Shown here piece by piece: positions 5,715 to 11,698 of a DNA stretch of 11,698 nucleotides; the first letter of the stretch is position 1; the number at the start of each line of letters is the position of its first letter. Below the pieces are notes generated by a model. That model searched no databases. It saw only the letters and a program-made list of their open reading frames with translations, and was not told the origin of the DNA. The translations under genes and the position numbers were made by a program. Where the stretch lies: assembly GCA_018303575.1 (NCBI GenBank), contig JAGVXW010000032.1:1767-13464 (forward strand), read 5' to 3'. This stretch comes from Candidatus Woesearchaeota archaeon. GTDB taxonomy: Archaea; Nanobdellota; Nanobdellia; Woesearchaeales; WJIZ01.

Positions 5715-7270
5715 CAGTGGCACCCTTTCATCATCTCAATTGTCCTGCCATCTTCGGGCTTGCCTTCTCGAAAGTTCTTGAGAGAGATCTGAATGAGCTC
5801 TTCTCCGGTGGGAGTCGGATATTCCCGCGTCAGGCAGGCGGTGCAGAGCTGTTTCTTGGGAAGGCCGATGGCGCGGATCAGTCCGGAAACAGTCTGATAG
5901 ACGACGCTGTCAGCGCCCAAGAACTTCGCCAGCTTCTTCGCCGAAGCTTCAGGCATCTGGTCTGAAGGCTCATCCATGAAGCGGGGGGCGATCAGCTCCG
6001 ACACGGTGCTCATGTCGATGCCGTAGAAGCAGGGGCCGATAATCGCTGGGCACGTTACGCGGACATGCACCTCCCTTGCCCCGGCCCGCTTCAGCGACTG
6101 GACCAGTTCGATTGTCGTGGAGCCGCGCACAACGCTGTCGTCAACGAGGAAGATGCGCTTATCTCTGACTACCTCTTTGATAATCGTGTACTTGCTCCTG
6201 ATCTTGTCCGCGCGGCTGGTGCTTTCTATGAACGTGCGGCCGACAAAACGATTTCGAATCAGGCCCTCCACACTCGGGATGCCCAACGTGTAGGCATAGG
6301 CGTCGCCGGCTGCCTTCGCGCTGTCCGGGACAGGGATGCAGACGCAATTCGCGTCCATCTTCTGCGTCTCCAGCTTGGCCAGCTCCTTCCCGAGATTCGT
6401 GCGCGTCAGATAGACCGATTTTCCGTCGAGGATGGAAGCCACATTTGAAAAATAGACCCATTCGAACATGCAGTGGGCCCGCCCCTTGGACTTCGCATAC
6501 TGTTCAATTTTGATATCACCGTTCTCCACATGCGCGATGTGGCCCGGCTCCAAGCTCTTGATGTCCTCAAAGCCGATGTTCTGCAGGGCCACGGATTCCG
6601 AGGCGGCGGCGAAATTGCCGTCCTGGATGGCATAGCACGCCGGCCTGAAGCCCAAGGGATCCCGCGTTATTGCCACCTCCCCATACGCATTCAGGTAGTT
6701 GACGTTGTAGGCACCTTCGAATCTCCTGGAAAGGTTGGAGAAAACAGTTGTCAGGGAAGGCCGCTTGTCGCCATCCATCTCCTTGGCGATGTAATGCATG
6801 ATGATCTCCGTGTCGTTGTCCAGAGAGAAATGGTAGTCCTTTTTCTTCTGCAGCTCCTCCCTGAGCGCGTAATAATTGACCAGATTGCCGTTGAACCCGA
6901 AAGAAAACCATTTCCACAGCCGGCCATGGTGGCGCTCGAAGGGATGCGCGAAGCGGCGCTCGTTGAGGCCTGAGGTTGCGTATCTCACATGGCCGATGCC
7001 ACGCGTGCCGGAGTAGCGCTTGAAGATCTGGGCGCTCCGGTCTGTGGAGCTGGTCGAGAACACCTCATTGACCGTGCCGATGTTCCTCAACGTGTCTATG
7101 ATCTGCGGCCGGTTCTTGTTGTAGGTTGTGACTCCAGCGCTCAACTGGCCACGGTGCTGGAGGTTGAGCAGCATCTTGTACAGGTAGAACAGGCCGCGAT
7201 TCTCCGCATTGCCGTTCTCCTTCATCGAGATCGCGGCAAGGCCACACTCCTCCCCAATATCGTCTGGCAT
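5711..7270 (-). CDS. purF: Amidophosphoribosyltransferase (glutamine-PRPP amidotransferase)
   Basis: A 519-residue enzyme of the first committed step of purine synthesis, making 5-phosphoribosylamine from PRPP and glutamine. The N-terminal glutaminase has its nucleophile at Cys9 after an eight-residue propeptide (MPDDIGEE), plus LQHRGQLSAG, GIGHVRYATSG and FGFNGNLVN. The PRPP loop is FLVDDSVVRGSTT (374-386). Cys267, Cys414, Cys476 and Cys479 (in CTACLTREYPT) match the four cysteines that hold a 4Fe-4S cluster in Bacillus-type PurF, so this is the iron-sulfur form. AGAGG lies 7 nt before the ATG. The gene converges on the SDR gene, and TAA and TAG share four bases at 5711-5714. No other purine gene is in view. 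Confidence 0.96.
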   Translation of the reverse strand: MPDDIGEECGLAAISMKENGNAENRGLFYLYKMLLNLQHRGQLSAGVTTYNKNRPQIIDTLRNIGTVNEVFSTSSTDRSAQIFKRYSGTRGIGHVRYATSGLNERRFAHPFERHHGRLWKWFSFGFNGNLVNYYALREELQKKKDYHFSLDNDTEIIMHYIAKEMDGDKRPSLTTVFSNLSRRFEGAYNVNYLNAYGEVAITRDPLGFRPACYAIQDGNFAAASESVALQNIGFEDIKSLEPGHIAHVENGDIKIEQYAKSKGRAHCMFEWVYFSNVASILDGKSVYLTRTNLGKELAKLETQKMDANCVCIPVPDSAKAAGDAYAYTLGIPSVEGLIRNRFVGRTFIESTSRADKIRSKYTIIKEVVRDKRIFLVDDSVVRGSTTIELVQSLKRAGAREVHVRVTCPAIIGPCFYGIDMSTVSELIAPRFMDEPSDQMPEASAKKLAKFLGADSVVYQTVSGLIRAIGLPKKQLCTACLTREYPTPTGEELIQISLKNFREGKPEDGRTIEMMKGCHC

Positions 7271-7297
7271 AGGAAGGCCTCTTTTAACGAGTTCAAG

Positions 7298-7327
7298 TTT
7301 TTAAACATTGTTATTGTCTTTATAAGG
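7298..7327 (-). promoter_or_regulatory. Two candidate TATA boxes for purF
   Basis: On the minus strand, GTTTAAAAAC at about 7306-7298 would give a leader of only a few bases. CCTTATAAAGA at about 7327-7318 would give a leader of roughly 25 nt that includes the AGAGG ribosome site (7282-7278). The second fits better with use of that site. The same TTATAA core also reads as a box on the plus strand, but no plus-strand gene starts within reach. Confidence 0.5.
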
Positions 7328-7352
7328 ATGGAATCACTAAAGATAATAGCGC

Positions 7353-7529
7353 TCAGGAACTGGGCTCGTTATGCTTTCTCAAGCTCTCCAAATACCCCAG
7401 GATGGCATCGCGGATGTTCCGAAGTGCCTCTGACCGAGTCTTGCCTTCTGAGACGCATCCCGGCAACGAAGCGCATTCTGCCACGAAGCATCCGTCTTCG
7501 TCTTTTTCGATGATAATCCGATATTTCAT
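7353..7529 (-). CDS. Small HicB-like (UPF0150) protein
   Basis: A 58-residue protein, MKYRIIIEKDEDGCFVAECA, then SLPGCVSEGKTRSEALRNIR and a helical end. This is the HicB antitoxin fold: a three-stranded sheet (YRIIIEKDEDG, FVAECASLPGC), the G-K-T turn and the helix EALRNIRDAILGYLESL. It has no C-terminal DNA-binding domain. HicB proteins usually neutralise the mRNA interferase HicA, but no hicA lies on either side: upstream there are only 112 bp before the thiolase start, and downstream is the purF promoter. An AT-rich TATA box 25-35 nt before the ATG implies its own short-leader transcript. It could be an orphan regulator or a relic; the family match is firm, the role is not. Confidence 0.85.
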   Translation of the reverse strand: MKYRIIIEKDEDGCFVAECASLPGCVSEGKTRSEALRNIRDAILGYLESLRKHNEPSS

Positions 7530-7551
7530 GGATGACGTAGAGGAACGCCTC

Positions 7552-7567
7552 TAATATAAATATATTC
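7552..7567 (-). promoter_or_regulatory. TATA box for the HicB-like gene
   Basis: The minus strand reads GAATATATTTATATTA, centred about 29 nt before the ATG at 7529, so the transcript would have almost no leader. No ribosome site is visible between it and the start. Confidence 0.6.
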
Positions 7568-7605
7568 TGAAGTTGCGGCTTGCCGTCACCATTGCCCGAT
7601 AGAAA

Positions 7606-7640
7606 ACTATTTAAAAGAGCCGCGGAAGAGGTGCCGCGGG
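7606..7640 (+). promoter_or_regulatory. Promoter of the thiolase/HAD-ECH operon with a CCGCGG inverted repeat
   Basis: TATTTAAAAG at 7608-7617 is a TATA box about 30 nt before the thiolase ATG. Between box and start lie two CCGCGG copies at 7620-7625 and 7634-7639 (each self-complementary), flanking AAGAGGTG, so a 6-bp stem with the GAGGTG ribosome-site-like sequence in its loop is possible. If transcription begins about 26 nt from the box, the ribosome site would lie outside the message and the repeat would act as DNA, for example as an operator. Confidence 0.5.
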
Positions 7641-7641
7641 G

Positions 7642-7956
7642 ATGGCAAAACCAGAGGTTGTGGTTGTCAGCGCGGCACGTTTGCCTATTGGCAAGCACGG
7701 CGGCAGCTACCGTAACCTGAAGTCAGAAGATCTTGCTATCCTTGCCGTGAAAGCAGCATTGGGCGAAGCAAAATTCGATGTGCGCGAAGGCCGGGTATTC
7801 TTTGGAGAACGGGAAGTCACTATCGACCAGATCATCGGAACAGCGCCTTTATATCCTGACCGCGACGGCCTGCAGCATATCTACTCTGTGAATATCGCTC
7901 AGGGTGTTGGGTTGCTAGATGTTCCTTCTTATTTCGTGCAGCGCATCTGCTTGTGA
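7642..7956 (+). CDS. Acetyl-CoA acyltransferase (thiolase), N-terminal fragment of a disrupted gene
   Basis: This 104-codon frame encodes the first part of a thiolase: VVVVSAARLPIGKHGGSYRN, the helix LKSEDLAILAVKAALGEA, IDQIIGTAP, and then VPSYFVQRICL before TGA. Cys103 aligns with the acyl-accepting cysteine of thiolases (VNKVCGSG in typical members). The protein stops one residue later, in the middle of the fold. The next frame resumes at the stretch that normally lies about 30 residues further on, so this is one gene broken by a small deletion, not a natural subunit. The start ATG is supported by the family N-terminus and the promoter upstream. The GTGA overlap with the next frame may be accidental. 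Confidence 0.8.
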   Translation: MAKPEVVVVSAARLPIGKHGGSYRNLKSEDLAILAVKAALGEAKFDVREGRVFFGEREVTIDQIIGTAPLYPDRDGLQHIYSVNIAQGVGLLDVPSYFVQRICL

Positions 7957-8804
7957 GCACCGCCGCCCGCCTTCCGGGAGATGTCTGGAAATTTGGCCAA
8001 GGGCAATTGGATGACATGATCATGCGCAGTCTCAAGCACGATCTGTTTAGCACCGAGATGGCTAGGACTGCCGAAGAAGTCGCCAAGAGAGCGGGGCTTA
8101 CCAAAGCGGACGTGGACAGATATGCAGCGCAGAGCTATGAGCGCACCGGAGCTGCGCAGAGCCAGCAGTGGAACCGCCATGCGCACCATCCGGATGAGAA
8201 TGGATACTTAAGAGGCGTTGTTGTCCTCGATACCATAGACCGCGCAGGAAACCATATTGTCTTGGCAAGGGACGAGGGCTGGAAGCCCGGCATGACCTTC
8301 GAAAGGATACACAAAATGCCTCCTTTCCCCTCCTTCACCTATTTCAATGCCGCGACAGCTTCACAGGTGAGCGACGGCGCCGGGGCGCTTGTCCTCATGG
8401 AGCGCTCGTATGCTGACTCTTTAGGCATTCCCTATGATACGATCGTTGCGGGCCATACCGCGGCGACCTGCGATCCTCGCCTCATGGGCAGGGCGCCTGT
8501 GCCTGCTGTAGAAAGATATCTGGAACGCACCGGCACAAAACTTTCCAACTTTGATCTCTTCTATGTGAACGAGGCGTTTGCGGCGCAGGTTACGGGAGTC
8601 ATCAAAGAGCTTGGGCTCCCTATAGAGATCACCAATCCCAACGGCGGCGCAGTCGCCATCGGCCATCCGATCACTGCAACAGGAGCCTGCATTTCCGTCG
8701 ATACGATCCACGAGCTGCGCAGGAGACAGGAAAAACGCGCGCTCGCGACGGCATGCATCGGCGGCGGACAAGCTGTCGTTATCGAATACCAGAGGGTGAA
8801 ATAA
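7953..8804 (+). CDS. Thiolase, C-terminal fragment (lacks the nucleophile segment)
   Basis: This frame holds 283 codons from a GTG overlapping the previous stop. MSTAARLPGDVWKFGQG corresponds to the ESMS... segment just after the missing piece. Then come TAEEVAKRAGLTKADVDRYA, NAATASQVSDGAGALVLMER, the NEAFAAQ motif, GGAVAIGHPITATGA with the catalytic His, and ACIGGGQA with the second catalytic Cys. These are the thiolase loop and C-terminal domains, which act on 3-ketoacyl-CoA. Alone it lacks the first cysteine and part of the N-terminal core, so it should be inactive unless complemented. The stop is one base from the HAD-ECH start. The codons look intact and free of further stops, so the break is recent, or it is an assembly error. 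Confidence 0.8.
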   Translation: MSTAARLPGDVWKFGQGQLDDMIMRSLKHDLFSTEMARTAEEVAKRAGLTKADVDRYAAQSYERTGAAQSQQWNRHAHHPDENGYLRGVVVLDTIDRAGNHIVLARDEGWKPGMTFERIHKMPPFPSFTYFNAATASQVSDGAGALVLMERSYADSLGIPYDTIVAGHTAATCDPRLMGRAPVPAVERYLERTGTKLSNFDLFYVNEAFAAQVTGVIKELGLPIEITNPNGGAVAIGHPITATGACISVDTIHELRRRQEKRALATACIGGGQAVVIEYQRVK

Positions 8805-8805
8805 A

Positions 8806-11295
8806 ATGGGCGTCGCCTTCCACTTTGGGCAAAAGGATCTTGAGGGCATCGTCGAAGAAGTGAATGGCTTTGAGCGGATGGGCATCATCGGCGCGGGGCT
8901 GATGGGGACGGGCATCGGCATTGATCTCCTCCAGAAGACCAATTATGCGCTCACCTTTGTTGATGTTAGCCAGGAAGCGCTCGACAGGGCCAAGGCGGCG
9001 ATGTATGCTGCCATTGACGCTCAGGTCGCCTCCAATCAGATTCTGATTGAAGAAGGCAGACGAAGAAAGGACCGTCTCAAATTCACGACTGAATACCAAG
9101 AGCTTTCCGGCGCCAACGTCATCTGGGAGGTAGCGACGGAGAGAGAAGACATCAAACGGAAGATTTTCGAGAGAATCGAGAGGGAAGTGGATACATCAAA
9201 CCTTTCCCTTCTCATGTCCAACACGTCTTCTCATACCACCGGAGAGCTCGCCCAACTGATTTCGGACAGGAGGCTCAGGGAAAGATTCGTGACTGCTCAC
9301 GGCTACTTCCCGGTGCCGCAGAATGCGCTCTTTGATGTGATGAAGGGGCCTGAAACAAGCGAGGCGGCGTACAAGACCGCGGTTGTCTGGGCGGAACAGG
9401 TCTTCGAAAAGAGCACTATCGCATTGCCGCGCGACCATCACGGCTATGTCGCTGATCCGCTGTTCCAAGGCATGGGGCAGATTGTCGCGCTCGATGCGAA
9501 GAGCGGGAGAGACATCGTTGAGTTCGGAGGAATCTGGGAGCTCTTTACAGCCAACCCTCTCCAGGTGCTTGACCGCACTGGCCACATGCCGTTCACAGAA
9601 TCATCCCGCCATTTGGGGGCCGCCCTTCCAGCCCATGATCGGCTGAAGCCGCTGTACACCAAAGATGGCAAGCCATTCCCCAATTGGGTCGGGCAGCTCG
9701 AGAAGGCGGGACGCACCGGCGTTAATTCTCAGGATCACGAAGGATTCTTCAAGTGGGAAGGAAAGCCAGGAAGAGAAAGGCCCGTTGCTGTCTATGACCA
9801 TGCCTCTCGTTCCTATGTTCCTATTCCTGAAGTTTCTCGCGAGAGGTTCGCTTCGGTCTTTGAAGCGCGGGCGATGGACCATCGCGATGGCAAGATCAAG
9901 AGCCTCGAGGGCCTCCTACACGTTGCTGTAGCAAATGATGAGGGAGGGAGGCGCTTCAGGAGATATGTCACTCCGTTCATGCTCTACGCTCTGGATTTGG
10001 TTCAAGATGGCTACGCGACTCCCGGGCAAATCAACATGGCCTCCAAGACCGGCCTGAAGTTCAAGTTCGGGCTTGTTGAGGTGGTCGACAGATTCATCGC
10101 TGAAATGGGCCACGAGGGCTTTGTCAACTGGGTCAAGCGCGGAGCTGAGGAGAATCCGGACTGGGCTGGCCAAGGGCTCTTTGACGTCGATGGAAAGGCC
10201 GGAGCGTGGGAAGGAAGGCCTTCCCTTGTGCATACGATGAAGGGGGAGGGATGGAAATCGCTTCTTGGCTACGGCCGCATCTATGGAACGCCCGTCGAGC
10301 AGCGTGATATCAAGACGGGAAACATGCTGCCGTATTACAATGATTTGCGCTTCATCGGTCCTAATGCCAAGGACAGGATCGCAACGATCATCTTCCACAA
10401 TCCTTTGCGTGGGAACGTGTTCAATAGATACGTCCTTGACCAGCTTGACCATGCGGTTGGGCAGTGCGTGCGCGACTATGCTGACGGAAAACTGGGAGCC
10501 GTTCTCTTCACTGCGACAGGCTGGCGCATGCTGGGAGCGGACGCGAGACAGTTCAATGATGGGTGGTTTGATCGTGACATAGGCTATGAGGAGCTTCCCC
10601 GCGAGCAAACTGAGAAGTTCACACGCGATGGGATGGCACTCTTTAGATTCCTTCAGGAGGCTCCCCTCTGGACTGTAGGCGCTTTCGGAGACAAGTGGGG
10701 AGGCGGCGCGGAGTTTACCTATTTTCTGAGCAATCGCTTTGATCTCGTCACAAAGGGGCCTCTTTTTGACACAATCAGGAAAGTGAATCTGGAAGCAGAA
10801 CAGCCTAATTACCATCAACCTGAACTGCATTTCGGGATTCTCGCTGGTTTCGGCGCCGTCGGGGAACTGCACCGGCTTGTAGGGCAGTCTGCTATCAACG
10901 AATTATTTATGCTCAGCGCTCCGCCGAAGGGCGGCATGACACCCTCACGGGCCCATCAGCTAGGATTGTCCAATGGGATAGATGAAGACCCTGTAATGTT
11001 ACTTGCCCGAGCCTATGAACGAGCCAGGCTGGCTCAAAAGGATAACGCACCCTGGTCGATGCGAACGTATCAGACGCAGATGGCACGTTCCTTCGCAGGA
11101 GGCACTGATGATGCGGCGCTTGTTGCAGAAACAGGGGACGCATTTGATCCCCATACAAATAGGTTCGTCTCGACCGGAATCCTGCGGCTGATGGATCGCG
11201 GCGGTCGCCAGGCGCCGATGGATCTCAGACCCGAGCTAGAGGTAGCACAGCAGCTTCTGTCTCGCTACGCCCGACTCTATACGCCGAAGAAATAA
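8806..11295 (+). CDS. 3-hydroxyacyl-CoA dehydrogenase / enoyl-CoA hydratase fusion protein
   Basis: An 829-residue, two-activity enzyme in HAD-then-ECH order, opposite to bacterial FadB. The NAD-binding domain is at about 24-205 (GIIGAGLMGTGI at 26-37, Asp53, SNTSS at 138-142). Two 3HCDH C-domains follow at about 210-320 (ending GFFKWEGKPG) and 385-490 (RRYVTPFMLYALDLVQDGYA). The crotonase domain at about 522-740 has HNPLRGNVFN, LGAD (576-579), GGGAEF (632-637) and QPELHFG (671-677), so both hydratase glutamates (636, 673) are kept. The dehydrogenase dyad is changed: His165 is present but the partner Glu is Asp177, and other motif residues differ. Residues 745-829 are a tail without a recognised domain. 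It starts one base after the thiolase stop, with GAGGGTG 8 nt upstream, so it is translated as the operon's second gene. Confidence 0.9.
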   Translation: MGVAFHFGQKDLEGIVEEVNGFERMGIIGAGLMGTGIGIDLLQKTNYALTFVDVSQEALDRAKAAMYAAIDAQVASNQILIEEGRRRKDRLKFTTEYQELSGANVIWEVATEREDIKRKIFERIEREVDTSNLSLLMSNTSSHTTGELAQLISDRRLRERFVTAHGYFPVPQNALFDVMKGPETSEAAYKTAVVWAEQVFEKSTIALPRDHHGYVADPLFQGMGQIVALDAKSGRDIVEFGGIWELFTANPLQVLDRTGHMPFTESSRHLGAALPAHDRLKPLYTKDGKPFPNWVGQLEKAGRTGVNSQDHEGFFKWEGKPGRERPVAVYDHASRSYVPIPEVSRERFASVFEARAMDHRDGKIKSLEGLLHVAVANDEGGRRFRRYVTPFMLYALDLVQDGYATPGQINMASKTGLKFKFGLVEVVDRFIAEMGHEGFVNWVKRGAEENPDWAGQGLFDVDGKAGAWEGRPSLVHTMKGEGWKSLLGYGRIYGTPVEQRDIKTGNMLPYYNDLRFIGPNAKDRIATIIFHNPLRGNVFNRYVLDQLDHAVGQCVRDYADGKLGAVLFTATGWRMLGADARQFNDGWFDRDIGYEELPREQTEKFTRDGMALFRFLQEAPLWTVGAFGDKWGGGAEFTYFLSNRFDLVTKGPLFDTIRKVNLEAEQPNYHQPELHFGILAGFGAVGELHRLVGQSAINELFMLSAPPKGGMTPSRAHQLGLSNGIDEDPVMLLARAYERARLAQKDNAPWSMRTYQTQMARSFAGGTDDAALVAETGDAFDPHTNRFVSTGILRLMDRGGRQAPMDLRPELEVAQQLLSRYARLYTPKK

Positions 11296-11321
11296 ACGCC
11301 ATCGCCAGGATTAATTGAAAA

Positions 11322-11339
11322 ACGCCAGCGCTCGGATTT
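11322..11339. repeat. 18-bp copy of the tRNA-Ser 3' end (att-like)
   Basis: ACGCCAGCGCTCGGATTT here is identical to 11385-11402, which covers the 3' 17 nt of the tRNA (T-arm half, acceptor strand, discriminator) plus one base. The copies are 63 bp apart. On the minus strand this copy is followed by TTTTT. Confidence 0.9.
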
Positions 11340-11368
11340 ATATCCTCACTCCGTTCGGGACAAATCCG
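11333..11368 (-). terminator. Possible tRNA-Ser transcription end: hairpin plus T-run
   Basis: CGGATTT (11333-11339) and AAATCCG (11362-11368) can pair around a 22-nt loop. On the tRNA-reading strand the stem is followed, after the repeated GCGCTGGCG, by TTTTTC at about 11322-11317. Archaeal termination mainly needs the T-run, so this could end the tRNA transcript. For the convergent HAD-ECH gene the plus strand shows no T-run here. Confidence 0.4.
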
Positions 11369-11385
11369 ATCGTATCAAGGATGGA

Positions 11386-11469
11386 CGCCAGCGCTCGGAT
11401 TTGAACCGAGAAGTCCTTGCGGACAGTGGTTTTCAAGACCACCGCACTACCGGGTTATGCGACGCTGGC
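11386..11469 (-). tRNA. tRNA-Ser (anticodon TGA)
   Basis: An 84-nt type II tRNA with every arm visible: acceptor GCCAGCG/CGCTGGC, D-arm GCA...TGC with the GG pair in its loop, anticodon arm GTGGT-CTTGAAA-ACCAC with anticodon TGA, long variable arm GTCC-GCAA-GGAC, T-arm CTCGG-TTCAAAT-CCGAG and discriminator G. It reads UCA and probably other UCN serine codons. There is no intron and no encoded CCA. The 3' end is duplicated downstream (11322-11339), as seen at integration sites. Confidence 0.95.
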
Positions 11470-11493
11470 ATAAGGCAGTTGAAGAAAGCATTC

Positions 11494-11502
11494 ATATAAA
11501 AA
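11494..11502 (-). promoter_or_regulatory. TATA box for tRNA-Ser
   Basis: The minus strand reads CTTTTTATATGAATG, centred about 28 nt before the first tRNA base, the normal archaeal distance. Confidence 0.6.
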
Positions 11503-11530
11503 GCTGCTGAGATTTCTTCTTGCCGGATTA

Positions 11531-11571
11531 TTTATCACTTTAGAGTGGATAAATTTGGAAAGGTTTAAATA
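11531..11571 (+). promoter_or_regulatory. Promoter with an adjacent inverted repeat for the last gene
   Basis: GGAAAGGTTTAAATAG at about 11557-11572 is a strong BRE/TATA pair about 27 nt before the ATG at 11595, so the message is probably leaderless. Just upstream, TTTATCACT (11531-11539) and AGTGGATAAA (11544-11553) form a 9-bp inverted repeat with one bulged G and a TTAG centre, positioned like a regulator-binding site. Confidence 0.6.
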
Positions 11572-11594
11572 GAGCAATAAATTCCCTGTTTTAT

Positions 11595-11698
11595 ATGAAT
11601 ACCATTCATCGTGTCATGGAATCTGTCGGCGATGTCGTTGATAATGTCGGCATCGGCGCGCTCACAGGAATGGTTGTCTATGGTGCCATGGCTGGCGG
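11595..11698 (+). CDS. Unidentified protein, N-terminal part only (runs off the right edge)
   Basis: The 34 visible codons read MNTIHRVMESVGDVVDNVGI, then GALTGMVVYGAMAG, and remain open at the window end. A short amphipathic start is followed by a glycine- and alanine-rich hydrophobic stretch that could be a membrane segment. I do not recognise it. The start is supported by the TATA box at the right distance, and the frame has no ribosome site. It diverges from tRNA-Ser. Confidence 0.55.
   Translation, partial: MNTIHRVMESVGDVVDNVGIGALTGMVVYGAMAG

Noticed and set aside
5700..5725. Shared terminator between the SDR gene and purF
   Set aside because: The stop codons overlap by four bases, leaving no intergenic room. 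Neither strand shows a T-run with a stem there.
7369..7698. Minus-strand frame of 109 codons over the HicB region
   Set aside because: It is a different frame from the HicB-like gene, begins inside the thiolase gene and has no recognisable domain. The 58-codon frame matches a known family and has its own promoter.
7940..7960. Programmed frameshift joining the two thiolase frames
   Set aside because: Even with a perfect shift the product would miss about 30 core residues after the catalytic Cys, and no slippery run is visible at the junction.
9916..10872. Long minus-strand frame of 318 codons inside the HAD-ECH gene
   Set aside because: It lies wholly opposite a clear enzyme-coding sequence and shows no domain. 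GC-rich codon use explains the open frame.

Overview
The window is archaeal. The minus-strand operon holds the archaeal RNase P protein Rnp2/Pop5, the proteasome alpha subunit, all three core exosome subunits (Rrp4, Rrp41, Rrp42), RNA polymerase subunit Rpo6/RpoK and a DUF357 protein. Upstream regions carry TTTAAATA- or TTTATAAG-type TATA boxes about 25-29 nt from the first codon or tRNA base, so several transcripts look leaderless. Gene order and residues do not let me name a phylum. A metagenome-derived DPANN or euryarchaeal lineage is possible but unproven.

Layout. (1) 1-4016, minus strand: rnp2 > psmA > rrp4 > rrp41 > rrp42 > rpoK > DUF357 > a truncated membrane-protein gene, tightly packed with 8-nt overlaps or gaps of a few bases, and a promoter near 4080. 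The one loose junction is rnp2/psmA, where the psmA translation-start region is duplicated around an inverted copy of itself. (2) 4017-4220: a divergent promoter region with two hairpins. (3) 4221-5714, plus strand: a 497-residue protein with an SDR-like N-terminal half lacking the usual catalytic lysine and an unrecognised C-terminal half. (4) 5711-7270, minus strand: purF, convergent with the SDR gene and sharing four bases with it at the stop codons. (5) 7353-7529, minus strand: a 58-residue orphan HicB-like protein. (6) 7642-11295, plus strand: a beta-oxidation-like pair, a thiolase gene broken in the middle followed one base later by an 829-residue 3-hydroxyacyl-CoA dehydrogenase/enoyl-CoA hydratase fusion. 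(7) 11386-11469, minus strand: tRNA-Ser(TGA), whose 3' end is repeated 63 bp away in an att-like arrangement. (8) 11595-end, plus strand: the start of an unidentified protein.

How the genes fit together. The minus operon couples RNA processing (RNase P, exosome), protein degradation (proteasome) and transcription (Rpo6), a version of the known archaeal exosome-proteasome superoperon, here without SBDS between psmA and rrp4. The plus-strand thiolase and dehydrogenase/hydratase would carry out hydration, oxidation and thiolysis of acyl-CoA, or the reverse. The thiolase has lost the segment after its catalytic cysteine, and the dehydrogenase domain has non-standard active-site residues. So either this pathway is decaying, the assembly has a local error, or the enzymes act on unusual substrates.

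The most interesting signals are the duplicated and inverted psmA start region, which could form mutually exclusive mRNA hairpins with a short upstream ORF, and the divergent lipid-type enzymes (SDR fusion and HAD-ECH fusion). I found no CRISPR array, transposase or integrase.
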